From Harmonia axyridis (taxonomy: Eukaryota > Arthropoda > Insecta > Coleoptera > Coccinellidae), in contig NC_059502.1 in the NCBI RefSeq assembly GCF_914767665.1, forward strand, positions 5,704,001 through 5,768,000: 64,000 bases of DNA, in the 5' to 3' direction. Below the pieces are notes generated by a model that did no database searches, was not told the origin of the DNA, and worked only from the letters and a program-made list of their open reading frames with translations. The position numbers were made by a program, and so were the translations under genes. Below, piece by piece: positions 1 through 12,444 of this stretch. The first letter of the stretch is position 1. Each line of letters starts with the position of its first letter.

Positions 1-179
1 AAAGATATTTTCAAGTTCCTTCTAAACTCCAGTAGCTTATTTTTCTATTTAGAAGTCGAATTTCTACTTACTGACACTACCAGTATAACAATTGTGGCAG
101 GAGTTATCATTCATTATCACACTGGTGACAGATGTTCCATATTTGAATAGAAATACTGTTTTTTCTTTTCGAATAATCA

Positions 180-3100
180 TTAGGACTCGTGTTTGCGTTT
201 TAAATGAACTGAATTTAAATGTCGCTTGAGATCACTTTTCCAATTTGTTACATATTCACACAGGTGACACTTATGTTTCATAGTTTTCAAATGAGCAGTA
301 TTTATATGTTGTTCAAGTAATGGTACACGATTTGTAGTGTATTCACACAGGTTACACTTATGCTTATTGAGATTTAAATGAACCATTTCAATATGTCGTT
401 TGAGAGAAATTTTTTGATTGGTAGCATACTCACAAAGGCAACATTTATGTTGTTTCAAATTTAAATGAACAGAATCTATATGTTGTTTAAGATACATTTT
501 CCAATTTGTAGCATAGTCACATTGGTCACACTTATATTTCTTCAAGTTCAGATGAACAGCATCTATATGTTGTTTGACATGATTTTTCTGATTTGAAGCA
601 TACTCGCACAGGTTGCACTTATATTCCTTCAAATTTAAATGAACCAAATCTAAATGTCTCTTGAGATCCATTTTCAGATTTCCAGCATAATCACACAGGT
701 GACATTTATGTTCCTTCAAATTTAAATGAACTGAATCTAAATGTCTCTCCAGAAGCACTTTGCGACTTGCAGCATAATCACACAGATGACATTCATGTTC
801 CTTCAATTTTAAATGAACTGATTCTATATGTCTTTTAAGATTCCCATTCCGATTTGCAGCATAATCACACAGGTGACACTTATGTCCCTTCAATTTCAAA
901 TGAACTGAATCTAAATGTGTTTTGAGAGTCGCTTTTAGATTGGTAGCAAAATCACACAGGTGACACTTATGTTGCTTCAAGTTTAAATGAATAGAATCTA
1001 AATGACTTTTAAGATGCATTTTCCATTTTGTAGCAAAATCACACAGGTGACACTTATGTCCCTTCAATTTCAAATGAACTGAATCTAAATGTGATTTGAG
1101 ATGCCCTTTCTGATTTGCAACATAATCACACATGTGACACTTATGTTGCTTCATATTGGAATGGAGAGATTCTTTATGGATTTGGGGAAATTCTTCTGTT
1201 TTTAAAGAATCATTATGAAAACTATTGTCTTTAGATGAATTTCTTGATTCATTGTCAATATTTTCCAAGTATACTGTCCTGTCATGAACGCCATTTTCAT
1301 CAATGAATTGTTCGGATATATCAATATCTTCAATTTTTTCAACTTGATTCTTGAAATTCTCTCCAAATTCGGAACATTTAATAGTCCTGAAACAAATGAA
1401 ATCATTATGATGTTAATTCAATTATAAAAAACAACGTTCAACATATTGTTTTTTCATTTTTACATGTGCATAGGCAATCTATCGAAAATACTTGACATGA
1501 ATATTGGCAGTTTTTCTCAGCTATTGTGAGGTGGTGTTTAGGGAATAAGGAATGTGGATTCATACTTTTGTTTTTAATTGAATTTAAATTATTGAAGTAG
1601 AGATGTTTGGTTTGGAAAAGGAAATTTAAGCATTCCTGGATATACACTGCATGGACTGTGAGAATGTTATTGTCTCTGAACAAAGCTCTACAAGATTCTC
1701 TATATTTGAGACCGAAAATCCTCAGGACCTTCTTCTGAGTTGTGGAGATGTTGCTGATATTCCTTTTACATCCATAAAAAATCATTTCATATTTCATTCT
1801 CGACTCAAAGCTGGTAAAATGAACTGTTCTTAAAGACTTTTGCTTAGGTATTTGGATAATACCCTGATGGATTAGCATACTGATAGGTTGTTATTTAGAA
1901 TTTCCATGTTTTTTCATGACAACTGTTCCTTAAGTGTTATTTCTAAGAACTTAGTCGTTTTCTGTAGTTTAAAGTTTGATTTCTTGATATTTTCTTTTCT
2001 TTGCATTAAGTTTCAATTTACGAGATTATAACCACTGTTCTATTTTGACAATAATTTTTGAAAGTTTTCATCCCAGAGCAACAGATTTATATCTCCAGCA
2101 AACAATGCCATCAGTTGTCTCATATCTGTAAAGCCTGTTAGATCATTTATATAATAGAAGAATAGAATGCATCCCGATATGCTTCCTTGTGGTATATCCT
2201 GCTTGATGTAGTTTTTGCCCAATTTTATTTCTTTCCCATTTTCTACTATCAATACCCTCTGTTCTCAGTTTGTAAGACCTAAACCATTTTGATATCTATC
2301 CTCTCATTTCATATTGCTCCACACTGTCATTCAAAAGATCCAAAAAAAATCCAAAGATGTTCATTTTCATGTTCTTCCCCCAATGTTATCTTGAAGACTT
2401 TTGAAAACATTGGCAACAGACTAAAAGGCCTATAGTTTCCAAGAGAGGTATACTATACTTAATTGAATTAATTAATATATATGTAAGGGGCAACACACTT
2501 TCCTCAATTGAATTTTTCACAATGCTTATAAGGATGTTGTCATCTCCACTGCTGTTCGATACTTTAATACTAGGATTAATATTGGCTGTACGTATATATT
2601 CTGGTTGTAGAATCACACTATTCTCTACAGAACAATCATTTGAATTTAACTCTGCTTGGATAATGATATCAACAAAATGCAATACTAAAGGTTAGTGTCT
2701 ATTGTCCTATTCAAGTTCTTTCTTGTCATGATGAAGTCTTGTCTATCCTGGATACAAGTTCTTAACAAAATCCAAAATTAATCATTTATAGTCCTCTATC
2801 CAGTAGTACCGTACTTATGAACTCAAGGAGAATAGATTTTTATTTGTATTGATTTGAGTATATAAGGATATGTTGTGATGGCTTCCATTCAGTTTTAATT
2901 ATAATCATCAAGAATAAAAACTTATTCGCCTTCTATGACAGTCAGTAAGTAATAGTAATCAAAGAAGGGCATTTTTAAGAGCAGATGGACTTGAGAGTGT
3001 GTTCTATACCAGGAAGGCATAGTGTCTGAAGATGAACTTGAAATAGGTTCGAAATTGCGCGGTTACACAATGTAATCCCCAAATCTTTAAAATCATATTT

Positions 3101-3447
3101 ATGGTAGTAAAAACATGGAAAATATAAAAACTTGTTTTAATCATGAACAACTACCAAATAGTAACGGCTGAAACAGTTCAATGTAGAAAATTATTATGAA
3201 ACTAGTCTTTTAAAAGAGAATGCAGAAAATTTGGGGGATATTCTGGATTCTGAATTCATAAATAAGTAAATTAGATACAAAATATGTGTGAAAAATATGT
3301 TAGTATTTGCAATTCTAATAAATGTATGAGTTAAAATTTTTACCCTCTTTTTGAAGGAGGATCACTCTGGTTTCACTCTTATATTTATGTGTCCATATAT
3401 ACATAATAAAGTACTTACTCATCTATTTCACTTGCCTCCACTTTCAT
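180..3447 (-). CDS. C2H2 zinc-finger array protein, paralog ZNF-1 (11 fingers)
   Basis: Two coding exons, complement(180..1386, 3419..3447), give 411 residues. The leader exon encodes MKVEASEIDE up to a GTAAGT donor. The large exon follows a TTTGTTTCAG acceptor and the split Glu codon joins in frame. An acidic linker of about 75 residues (SEFGENF, EKIEDIDISEQFIDE, QIHKES) precedes 11 fingers of the form CX2CX12HX4H, repeated every 29 residues with a linker like LNLKEHK instead of TGEKP. By family knowledge such arrays bind DNA in the nucleus; the target is unknown. The intron of about 2 kb holds a dead reverse-transcriptase fragment. The gene is the near twin of ZNF-2 but has one finger fewer, and finger 7 looks like a fusion of ZNF-2 fingers 7 and 8. 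No BTB, ZAD or KRAB domain is visible. Transcription start and 5' UTR were not identified. Confidence 0.85.
1430..2690 (-). mobile_element. Dead non-LTR retrotransposon reverse transcriptase, copy 1
   Basis: Three collinear minus-strand stretches resemble a Jockey/CR1-type reverse transcriptase. First is an N-terminal part (ILISIVKNSIEESVLPLTYI at 2682-2386). Second is the palm region, IPQGSISG then YINDL, at 2252-2040. Third is the C-terminal part (TTQKKVLRIFGLKYRESC) at 1878-1438. The catalytic F-A-D-D is read here as F-A-G-D and frames are broken, so it is inactive. It lies in the ZNF-1 intron and predates the segmental duplication because copy 2 has it too. The exact clade is uncertain. 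Confidence 0.75.
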
Positions 3448-3660
3448 TTTGGAGGAATATGTATGATACTACTTCTTGTATTTACGTTGATTCCAAAGAA
3501 ATCCTAAAATATTAACTTGAAAAATTTTAAATGGAATAAAAACGTGAAAAATTGTGATTTGATAAGCTCAGTAGAACATAAACCCACAGATAATCATAAT
3601 CGGTGATATAACCTAATTAGACTTTGACATAGATTATTTTGTTAATTCGCTGGGCAGAAT

Positions 3661-3696
3661 CATAGAAATATAATATAACTATATTATATTTCTATG
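3661..3696. repeat. Perfect AT-rich palindrome
   Basis: Two 17-bp arms (CATAGAAATATAATATA and its complement) are separated by two bases. It lies upstream of the ZNF-1 leader exon and is conserved in copy 2. It could form a cruciform or be a small insertion footprint. Confidence 0.8.
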
Positions 3697-4168
3697 GGCA
3701 GAATCCAGATGCATAGAATTCATTTGACATGTATTCGATAACCAGAATCATAGAAAATATAAAAACTTGGGTAAATGTTTAACCGATTTGTTACAAGACA
3801 TTTGATTTAAAATCTGGAAAATGGGTGGAAGAAAAGGATTATGACGTAAACAAAATGTTTAATAAGATAATTATATGAATATAACAGAAAAATAACAAAA
3901 AAAAACTAAAAAATAAAATGATTTAAAAAAAATTATTCCCTTTAAATTTTGGGAATCAATTCAATACGATAAATAACAGAATGTCAGAATCACTCAAAAG
4001 AATAGATTTCATTCAATATAATATACAATTCAATAATATGATAACATAATGAATTAGAAATTATAATATTACAATCTGATGATTACTGTTAATCTTAGAC
4101 TCTGATACCAGTGGAGAAATCCGCTGATTAAGGGTCAGAAATAAATCTTCAATTAAAAAAAAAAAAAT

Positions 4169-4231
4169 AACCATGTTGGGGAAACTTTAGAATTGGGTGT
4201 ACTCCCTATTTATGTTTATTAGTCTTTTGTG
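4169..4231 (-). repeat. Terminal remnant of MITE-2
   Basis: ACCATGTTGGGG followed by CTCCCTATTTATGTTTATTA matches the right terminus of the MITE-2 family seen intact at 51872-52455. Only the end remains. Confidence 0.5.
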
Positions 4232-4467
4232 ACAAGACAAATTTTGCAGATAGGAATATATATTTTATGGTAATTTTGTTCATATCTAGAAAGATATTTT
4301 CAAGTTCCTTCTAAACTTCAGTAGCTTATTTTTCTATTTAGAAGTCAAATTTCTACTTACTGACACTACCAGTATAACAATTGTGGCAGGAGTTATCATT
4401 CATTATCACACTGGTGACATATTTCCATATTTGAATAGGAATATTGTTTTTTCTTTTCGAATAATCA

Positions 4468-7400
4468 TTAGGACTCGTGTTTGCGTTTTAAATGAACTGA
4501 ATTTAAATGTCGCTTGAGATCCCTTTTCCAATTTGTTGCATATTCACACAGGTCACACTTATGTTTCATAATTTTCAAATGAGCAGTATTTATATGTTGT
4601 TCAAGTAATGGTACACGATTTGTAGTGTATTCACACAGGTTACACTTATGCTTCTTGAGATTTAAATGAACTATTTCAATATGACGTTTGAGAGTAATTT
4701 TTTGATTGGTAGCATACTCACAAAGATAACATTTATGTTGTTTCAAATTTGAATGAACAGAATCTATATGTTGTTTAAGACACATTTTCCAATTTGTAGC
4801 ATAGTCACATTGGTCACACTTATATTTCTTCAAGTTCAGATGAACAGCATCTATGTGTTGTTTGAGAGTTATTTTCTGATATGCAGCATATTCACACAGG
4901 TGACACTTATGGTTCTTCAAATTCAAATGAACAGCTTTCATGTGTGCTTTGAGATGATTTTTCTGAACTGAAGCATACTCGCACAGGTTGCACCTATGTT
5001 CCTTCAATTTGAAATGAACATCATCTAAATGTCGTTTGAGTTGCATTTTCTGATTTGCAGCATAATCACACAGGTGACACTTATGTTCCCTCAAATTTAA
5101 ATGAACTGAACCTAAATGTCTCTCCAGATGCACTTTGCGACTTGCAGCATAATCACACAGATGACATTCATGTTCCTTCAATTTTAAATGAACTGATTCT
5201 ATATGTCTTTTAAGATTTTCATTCCGATTCACAGCATAATCACACAGGTGACACTTATGTTCCTTCAATTTCAAATGAACTGAATCTAAATGTGTTTTGA
5301 GATTCGCTTTAAGATTGGTAGCAAAATCACAAAGGTGGCACCCATGTGTCTTCAAATTTAAATGAATTGAAGTTATATGGTGCTTGAGAACATTTTTTCG
5401 ATTTGTAGCATAATCACACAGTTGACATTTATGTTTCTTCAATTTCAAATGAACTGCATCTAAATGTGATTTGAGATGCCCTTTCTTATTTGCAACATAA
5501 TCACACATGTGACACTTATGTTGCTTCATATTGGAATGGAGAGATTCTTTATGGATTTGGTGAAATTCTTCTGTTTTTAAAGAATCATTATGAAAACTAT
5601 TGTCTTTAGATGAATTTCTTGATTCATTGTCAATATTTTCCAAGTATACTGTCCTGTCATGAACGCCATTTTCATCGATGAATTGTTCGGATATATCAAT
5701 ATCTTCAATTTTTTCAACTTGATTCTTGAAATTCTCTCCAAATTCGGAACATTTAATAGTCCTGAAACAAATGAAATCATTATGATGTTAATTCAATTAT
5801 AAAAAACAACGTTCAACATATTGTTTTTTCATTTTTACATGTGCATAGGCAATCTATCGAAAATACTTGACATGAATAATGGCAGTTTTTCTCAGCTATT
5901 GTGAGGTGGTGTTCAGGGAATTAATGTAATGTGGATTCATACTTTTGTTTTTAATTGAATTTAAATTATTGAAGTAAAGATGTTTGTTTTGGAAAAGGAA
6001 ATTTAAGCATTCCTGGATATACACTGCATGGACTGTGAGAATGTTATTGTCTCTGAACAAAGCTCTACAGCTTGAGAACGAAAATCCTCAGGACCTTCTT
6101 CTGAGTTGTGAAGATGTTGCTGATGTTCCTTTTACATCCATAAAAAATCATTTCATATCTCATTCTTGACTCAAAGCTGGTAAAATGAACTGTTCTTAAA
6201 GACTTTTGCTTAGGTATTTGGATAATACCCTGATGGATTAGCATACTGATAAAAGGTTGTTATTTAGAATTTAGAGTTTAGAATTTTTTTCATGACAACT
6301 GTTCCTTAAGACTAAGAACTTAGTCGTTTTCTGTAGTTTAAAGTTTGATTTCTTGATATTAATTTCCCCAGATAAACTCTGTCTTGAATGATGAGTTTTG
6401 AAGCACATTGTACTGGTTTTCTTTGCATTAAGTTTTAATTTACGAGATTATAACCACTGTTCTATTTTGACAATAATTTTTGAAAGTTTTCATCCCAGAG
6501 CAACAGATTTATATCTCCAGCAAACAATGCCATCAGTTGTCTCATATCTGTAATGCCTGTTAGATCATTTATATAATAGAAGAATAGAATGCATCCCGAT
6601 ATGCTTCCTTGTGGTATATCCTGCTTGATGTAGTTTTTGCCCAATTTTATTTCTTTCCCATTTTCTACTATCAATACCCTCTGTTCTCAGTTTGTAAGAC
6701 CTAAACCATTTTGATATCTATCCTCTCATTTCATATTGCTCCACACTGTCATTCAAAAGATCCAAAAAAAATCCAAAGATGTTCATTTTCATGTTCTTCC
6801 CCAATGTTATCTTGAAGGTTTTTGAAAACGATGGCTACAGACTAAAAGGCCTATAGTTCCCAGAGAGGTATACTATACTTAATTGAATTAATTAATATAT
6901 ATGTAAGGGGCAACACACTTTCCTCAATTGAATTTTTCACGATGCTTATAAAGATGTCGTCATCTCCACTGCTGTGGAGATCATTTGCATTTAACTCTGC
7001 TTGGATAATGAGATCAACAAAATGCAATACTAAAGGTTAGTGTCTATTGTCCTATTCAAGTTCTTTCTTGTCATGATGAAGTCTTGTCTATCCTGGACAC
7101 AAGTTCTTAACAAAATCCAAAATTAATCATTTATAGTCCTCTATCCAGTAGTACCGTACTTATGAACTCAAGGAGAATAGATTTTTATTTTTATTGATTT
7201 GAGTATATAAGGATATGTTGTGATGGCTTCCATTCAGTTTTAATTATAATCATCAAGAATAAAAACTTATTCACCTTCTATGGCAGTCAGTAAGTAATAG
7301 TAATCAAAGTAGATCATTTTTAAGAGCAGATGGACTTGAGAAAGTGTGTTCTATACCAGGAAGGCATAGTGTCTGATGATGAACTTGAAATAGGTTCGAA

Positions 7401-7776
7401 ATTGCGCGGTTACACAATGTAATCCCCAAATCGTTAAAATCATATTTATGGTAATAAAAACATGGAAAATATAAACAACTACCAATTAGTAACGGCTGAA
7501 ACAGTTCAATGTAAAAAATTATTATGAAACTAGTCTGTTAAAATAAGAATGCAGAAAATTTGAAGGATATTCTGCATTCTGAATTCATAAATAAGTAAAT
7601 TAGATACAAAATATGTGTGAAAAATATGTTAGTATCTGCAATTCTAATAAATGTATGTGTTAAAATTTTTACCCTCTTTTTGAAGGAGGATCACTCTGGT
7701 TTCACTCTTATATTTATGTGTCCATATATACATAATAAAGTACTTACTCATCTATTTCACTTGCCTCCACTTTCAT
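4468..7776 (-). CDS. C2H2 zinc-finger array protein, paralog ZNF-2 (12 fingers)
   Basis: Exons complement(4468..5761, 7748..7776) give 440 residues. Architecture matches ZNF-1: leader MKVEASEIDE, GTAAGT donor, acceptor TTTCAG, acidic linker, then 12 fingers with a 29-residue period. It lies in the second copy of a tandem segmental duplication. Compared with ZNF-1 the finger scaffold is nearly identical, while helix residues differ in most fingers, for example RKNVLKH instead of WKMHLKS in finger 2 and QKMQLKR instead of LKMDLKR in finger 6. The last fingers (RVPLLEQ, WKRDLKR) stay close. The main exon is 87 bp longer than that of ZNF-1, exactly one finger unit. It is a probable sequence-specific nuclear DNA-binding protein; the regulatory role is inference. 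Confidence 0.85.
5815..7045 (-). mobile_element. Dead non-LTR retrotransposon reverse transcriptase, copy 2
   Basis: Duplicated version of the 1430-2690 relic inside the ZNF-2 intron. The palm fragment 6674-6462 again has IPQGSISG, YINDL and the mutated FAGD. The flanking parts carry further small deletions, for example the shortened region near 6975. Confidence 0.72.
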
Positions 7777-8028
7777 TTTGGAGGAATATGTATGATACTA
7801 CTTCTTGTATTTACGTTGATTCCAAAGAAATCCTAAAATATTAACTTGAAAAATTTTAAATGGAATAAAAACGTGAAAAATTGTGATTTGATAAGCTCAG
7901 TAGAACATAAACCCACAGATAATCATAATCTGTGATATAAGTGATATAACCATAGACAAATAATTCTCTATGGATATAACCTAATTAGACTTTGACATAG
8001 ATTATTTTGTTAATTCGCTGGGCAGAAT

Positions 8029-8064
8029 CATAGAAATATAATATAACTATATTATATTTCTATG
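8029..8064. repeat. Perfect AT-rich palindrome, second copy
   Basis: Identical 17+2+17 palindrome upstream of the ZNF-2 leader exon, inherited with the segmental duplication. Confidence 0.8.
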
Positions 8065-8126
8065 GGCAGAATCCAGATGCATAAAATTCATTTGACATGT
8101 ATTCGATAACCAGAATCATAGAAAAT

Positions 8127-8522
8127 CAAGGATAGATATCGAAAAAAAATGATCGAATATTTCCATCATCACAAAACCGACGAAGTTGAAATTTTGCATA
8201 TTTATATGAAATAAGAAAATCTTATGTTCTATAATATTTGTTGTTGAGAGTGCTATAAGCAAAATATTGTATTGACATTACTGTAAATTATTGAGGGTGT
8301 AAAGAACTGACAATTTGAAGAGTTTTTTTTCAAGTTAAGATTTAAGTTATAAGTAGTTAAGTTTAGAAATTTCATTATTGTAAGAAACCTAAATCAAAAT
8401 ATGTTATTGTAATAAATTAGAATAAGGGTTTCCTTAAGGAGAAATAATGAACAAAAATGAATATGTTATTTTGTATTATGATTTCTGTAATTTTATGATA
8501 CTAATGTGATAATTTGGAAAAT
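8127..8522. other. AT-rich spacer without recognised gene
   Basis: Between the duplicated ZNF-2 unit and the long-inverted-repeat segment. Only AT-rich sequence with no coding frame or RNA feature that I recognise. Confidence 0.5.
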
Positions 8523-11504
8523 TAAAGTATATATACAGGGTGAGTCTTTGACTTGTACATATATTTTAACCGTAGATTCTTGAGGTCAAAAGAAACGCTT
8601 TTTTCATTTACCATTTTTTCCGATTCGGCTCGGTTGAAAAGATATGGCCATTTTAAGTTTTCATAATGAGCTATGCCGAACCTGGAAATCAGCCCACTGA
8701 AGTTTTCCCAAGCATAAATTTATACCATTTGAACTTTGAAAATGGGTTACTATATTAGCAAAACAAGCATAAACTCACTTTTTCCATTCCCTTTGGTGAC
8801 CGAAGTATAATTTTCAATATAAGTAATAAATGAGTTATAGCAATTTCGTGGGAGATAAATATGTTGATTATTTTTCTCTTGATTTCTATTCGATAATAAT
8901 AAAAAATTCAGCTTGCAACCACCCATATTAAATCTGATATTCATATCCAATAATTTATTTTCGCTTTTTCACTTCGTTTCATAAAAGAGTTACCTATTCA
9001 TATAACCTTTCATTTTCATATTGGTAAATAAACATACATGATAATCATCTGTGGACTTCCCACGTTGCCAAGTTTACAATCACAAAACACTATAATGACA
9101 AAAAACCTACAGAATAATAAGCTAAATCTATGTACCTATGAATACCAATCATCTCGCATCTGTAATGTTATGTTTAAAGGTTATGTTATGTTTTGTCAAT
9201 AAAATTCAAGAAACCCAACAAACGGTTGAAGTTTTGTACATTACTAGAAATTTGGGCTAATTGAGTATATTTTGTTATCTAGAGGTCAGCAAAAAAGTGT
9301 CCAATTTGAATTCTTATTATCATGGAATCAGTGAGAAAAGTTTTAAATTTTTAGGGTAGCAAGAAGTGTAAGAACGCTTGCATTTAGGATTGAATGAACC
9401 CAGAATACTTTATCTAAGTACCTACACAATAACTTAGCTCGAAAATGAAAAGGCAGTTTCATGAATGGATTTATGTGGAAGATGGAATCACCTCTGTATC
9501 ACACAGAGGTAATTTTGTGATGGAAAAATTCCGATTTTATCTTGTTAAAAATAACAGTAGTATGAGGAGGAATAAATAATTTCCAGAAGGAATTGAATTT
9601 TTTTCCTTTCTCATCCTAGAAGCTTATAATTTTCATGAATCTTCAATATTCCATCATTGATTAATTATTGATCTTGATTTTTGTATTAAAAATGAAATGG
9701 TGGTATTCAATATGAATATCCACTATTGAATATTCTGCTTCTTTCAACTCACTGAAGTTTTTTATTTATTTTCACGTTAAAACAATTTTGGCCCTCTTAA
9801 AAGTATGTCAATCAAATGTTCTAGGATGAAATTATCGAATAGCAAATGTATAGAAGTATTCAATCACGTAAAAATGAAATTTTAGGATGTATTGTTATGT
9901 ATCGATGAAAGCTCAGAAGACTGGAAGAAGATTATAGTAATGTTTGGTAGCAGCCGTTATTAATGGGATTTCAGATCTTGATAGGTGTTATTTTATAAGG
10001 AGCCTAGTTTATGAAAATTCACTTGAAAATGAGTTTCGATCAGAATTATTCAAAGTAGAATATTAACTTTAATGAAATATCCTCATATTATAGGGCTGTG
10101 CCAAAGCTCAGTAATTTGTTATCATGAAAATATTTGAAATCCTTTTCTTCTTAGTGTTCATTAATGCCAATATTCTGTCTGAAAATTTGATACCCAATAG
10201 GTAACTCCAAAAATAAAGAATTTTCATTACTGAAACAAAAAAATGCATAGCAAAAAACAGGAATTGAAGTAGAAACTACCATAATAATAAATTGTCTTTA
10301 TTTTCATTTAATTTATAAATAACCAGGTTTAACATTTTTTACTCTTATACTTCTTACGTAGATTCATTTAGCCTCAGATGGATTGTGCGAAATAAAAATC
10401 ATTCAATAATTATTAAATTAGGCCTGCCATTATTCGAATTAATTCTCAATGATTCCTGATCTCAGATGTATTCATTATATTATTATAATAATATAAACCA
10501 CGGACAGTAACTACAAACCATGTATATGCCTTAAAATATCAATAGCTATTGATTCTGAAACATATGGATTGGATCAGTACATGTACTAGATAATAGGATA
10601 GGATCTGCGTTAATGGTGAAATCAGTGACTTTGAAATTATTTTTCAGTACATCGATGAGTATGAAGTTTGAATAAATATTCATTACAGAACTAGGGCTTC
10701 ACTTATTCAAGTAGTTGAATTTATCAACAGAATCATTGTATTGTAGATTTTTAGATTTTTGGTTATTTCAATTAATCAATTTACTTTTCCATTCATTATA
10801 TGGAAAAATTATCCTTATGAAATCATGAACACCTCACAGCAAACTGTTTCCGATTGGATTTAATTTGAAGGGGTTCAAGATTCTCTTTAAATACAGGTCT
10901 ATCTATCTGTATCTAGTGGGCAATCATCTTCACGTAGGAAAATCGTCGTCCAATTAAATTCATTGTGGTGTTTTTCTGAATGATTCGATGAATTATTAGG
11001 AGATCTGAAAAAATACAATAACTATTCAATATATTATTTATATTATATAACTTAGTAACTTACTTACGCCGAACTATGTTGTTTCTTATTGAAACATAAA
11101 ATATTTTCGAATCATATATCGAATTGTTCCATTTGTTTGCCAAACATAACCACAATTCTTCGAGATTTCTCAAATTTTCAGTTTGGCCATGCGCATAGAG
11201 TAATAAACTCTGAGGCCATGCGCAATAGTTCGAATCGTTCATAACATACACATACGGTAATCTAGCATATTATGACTTATTTTATTATACAAAATTCGAT
11301 TTAACATTTCGGATGATACTAATTATTACATTTAATGAAATTCATAATAAAATAAATGTATTAATTCATAAATTTGATGGTTTGTTTAAACAATTATTCC
11401 AGATTCTTCTATGTCGATCGGTCATGCGCATAGAATGATCCGAAAACAATTGAAATTCGAATTTATGGTATTTTGATTTCTGTTGCTTTGTTTAATGTAA
11501 ATGA

Positions 11505-11650
11505 TAAGTATTAAGTGTATTTAGTTTGTTAAGTGTTACCTAAGTGCGTTCAACTTGTTAAGTGTTAAGTGTGTTTAGCTTGTTTAGTGTAAGGTGTTTG
11601 TTTAGTGTAAAGTGTTTGTTTGTGAAGTTCTTTAAGTGTGTTAAGTGGAA
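11505..11650. repeat. Short irregular repeat of TTAAGTGT / TTTAGTGT
   Basis: Low-complexity tract with many variants of TTAAGTGT and GTTTAGTGTAA, directly upstream of the DUF4817-like frame. Slippage-derived; no function inferred. Confidence 0.6.
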
Positions 11651-11659
11651 ATTAGCAGA

Positions 11660-11791
11660 ATGTATTCTAACCAGAAGATGATGGTAGATATGTTGGAATG
11701 CTATTTCACAAATGGAAAAATAGCGAGAAGAGCTAAAGAAGCTTATGGATGTTTCCAAATAGGAGACAGCCAAATGAGAGAACTTTCGTAA
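11660..11791 (+). pseudogene. DUF4817-like helix-turn-helix fragment
   Basis: The frame starts MYSNQKMMVDMLECYF and continues KIARRAKEAYG before a premature stop. The pattern of M-x-D-M-L, aromatic residue and A-x-x-A-x-x-x-Y resembles the DUF4817 N-terminal domain of insect transposase-related proteins. Only 43 codons remain, and the expected downstream part is absent. Confidence 0.45.
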
Positions 11792-12444
11792 GGATTGAAT
11801 TTTCTCAATGGGTGAGCTTATTCAAATCACTTTATTTTCAAACTAAGTCGGCTGGTTCCCTCACTTGTCAATGCAAATTCAGTGTTTCAATCCATGATTT
11901 TTGACCTGACAACGTAGCAAATATTCATTTCTGTGAGTCTTTTCTATCAGAGTTGCAATTAGCCAAAGTACCCAATTTTTTGAATTTCACAGATTTTTTT
12001 TTTTTTTTAAACACATATTACTCGAAAACGGCTCAATATACGAGAAAATATGAAGAATGCTTTTATTTTTCAAATTAGCTAAATATCCTTCAATGAACGT
12101 CCTAGTTACTTTTAAGAGTTCGGTTCTTTGAATTTCTGGTATTTTTATGGGATGAAGTGTTCATAATGAAGAAACGGGGAGATGTGGATAAAATTTTGTG
12201 TACGGAGAAGATTCATCACATACATGAAAAACTATATCCCGAAATTCATTTTTTTCTATACAACCATTTCCGAGATATAACGGAAAATGACATTTTTTTA
12301 TCGATTTTCAACAGCCTGTATCTTTTTAACCGGGCCGAATCGGAAAAAATGGTAAATGAAAAAAGGGTTTCTATTGACCTCAGGAATCTTCGGTTGAAAT
12401 ATATGTACAAGTCAAAGACTCACCCTGTATATATATATACTTTA

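Larger units (their letters stand above)
1..3756. repeat. Segmental duplication, copy 1
   Basis: This segment is repeated with high similarity at about 4289-8126. The copies share the ZNF gene, its intronic reverse-transcriptase relic, the leader exon and an AT palindrome. Small indels distinguish them, including one 87-bp finger unit. Copy 1 may begin before the window. Confidence 0.85.
4289..8126. repeat. Segmental duplication, copy 2
   Basis: Second copy of the ZNF-containing unit, starting with the same AAAGATATTTTCAAGTTCC as position 1 and ending near CAGAATCATAGAAAAT. It is in direct orientation with copy 1, separated by about 530 bp that include a MITE terminus remnant at 4169-4231. 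Confidence 0.85.
8523..12444. mobile_element. 3.9-kb segment bounded by long inverted repeats
   Basis: The left end (TAAAGTATATATACAGGGTG, then GAGTCTTTGACTTGTAC) and the right end are inverted copies for roughly 140 bp, to about 8660 and 12300. This fits one DNA transposon with long terminal inverted repeats, or two opposed copies of one short element. The interior is AT-rich and holds a DUF4817-like coding relic at 11660-11791, a domain often encoded by insect DDE-type transposons. No DDE catalytic region can be read, so any element is dead. The interior otherwise shows no gene that I recognise. Confidence 0.5.

Noticed and set aside
4753..4971. Plus-strand frame opposite ZNF-2 fingers
   Set aside because: Antisense shadow of the repetitive finger codons; hydrophobic residues come from the complement of the scaffold codons.
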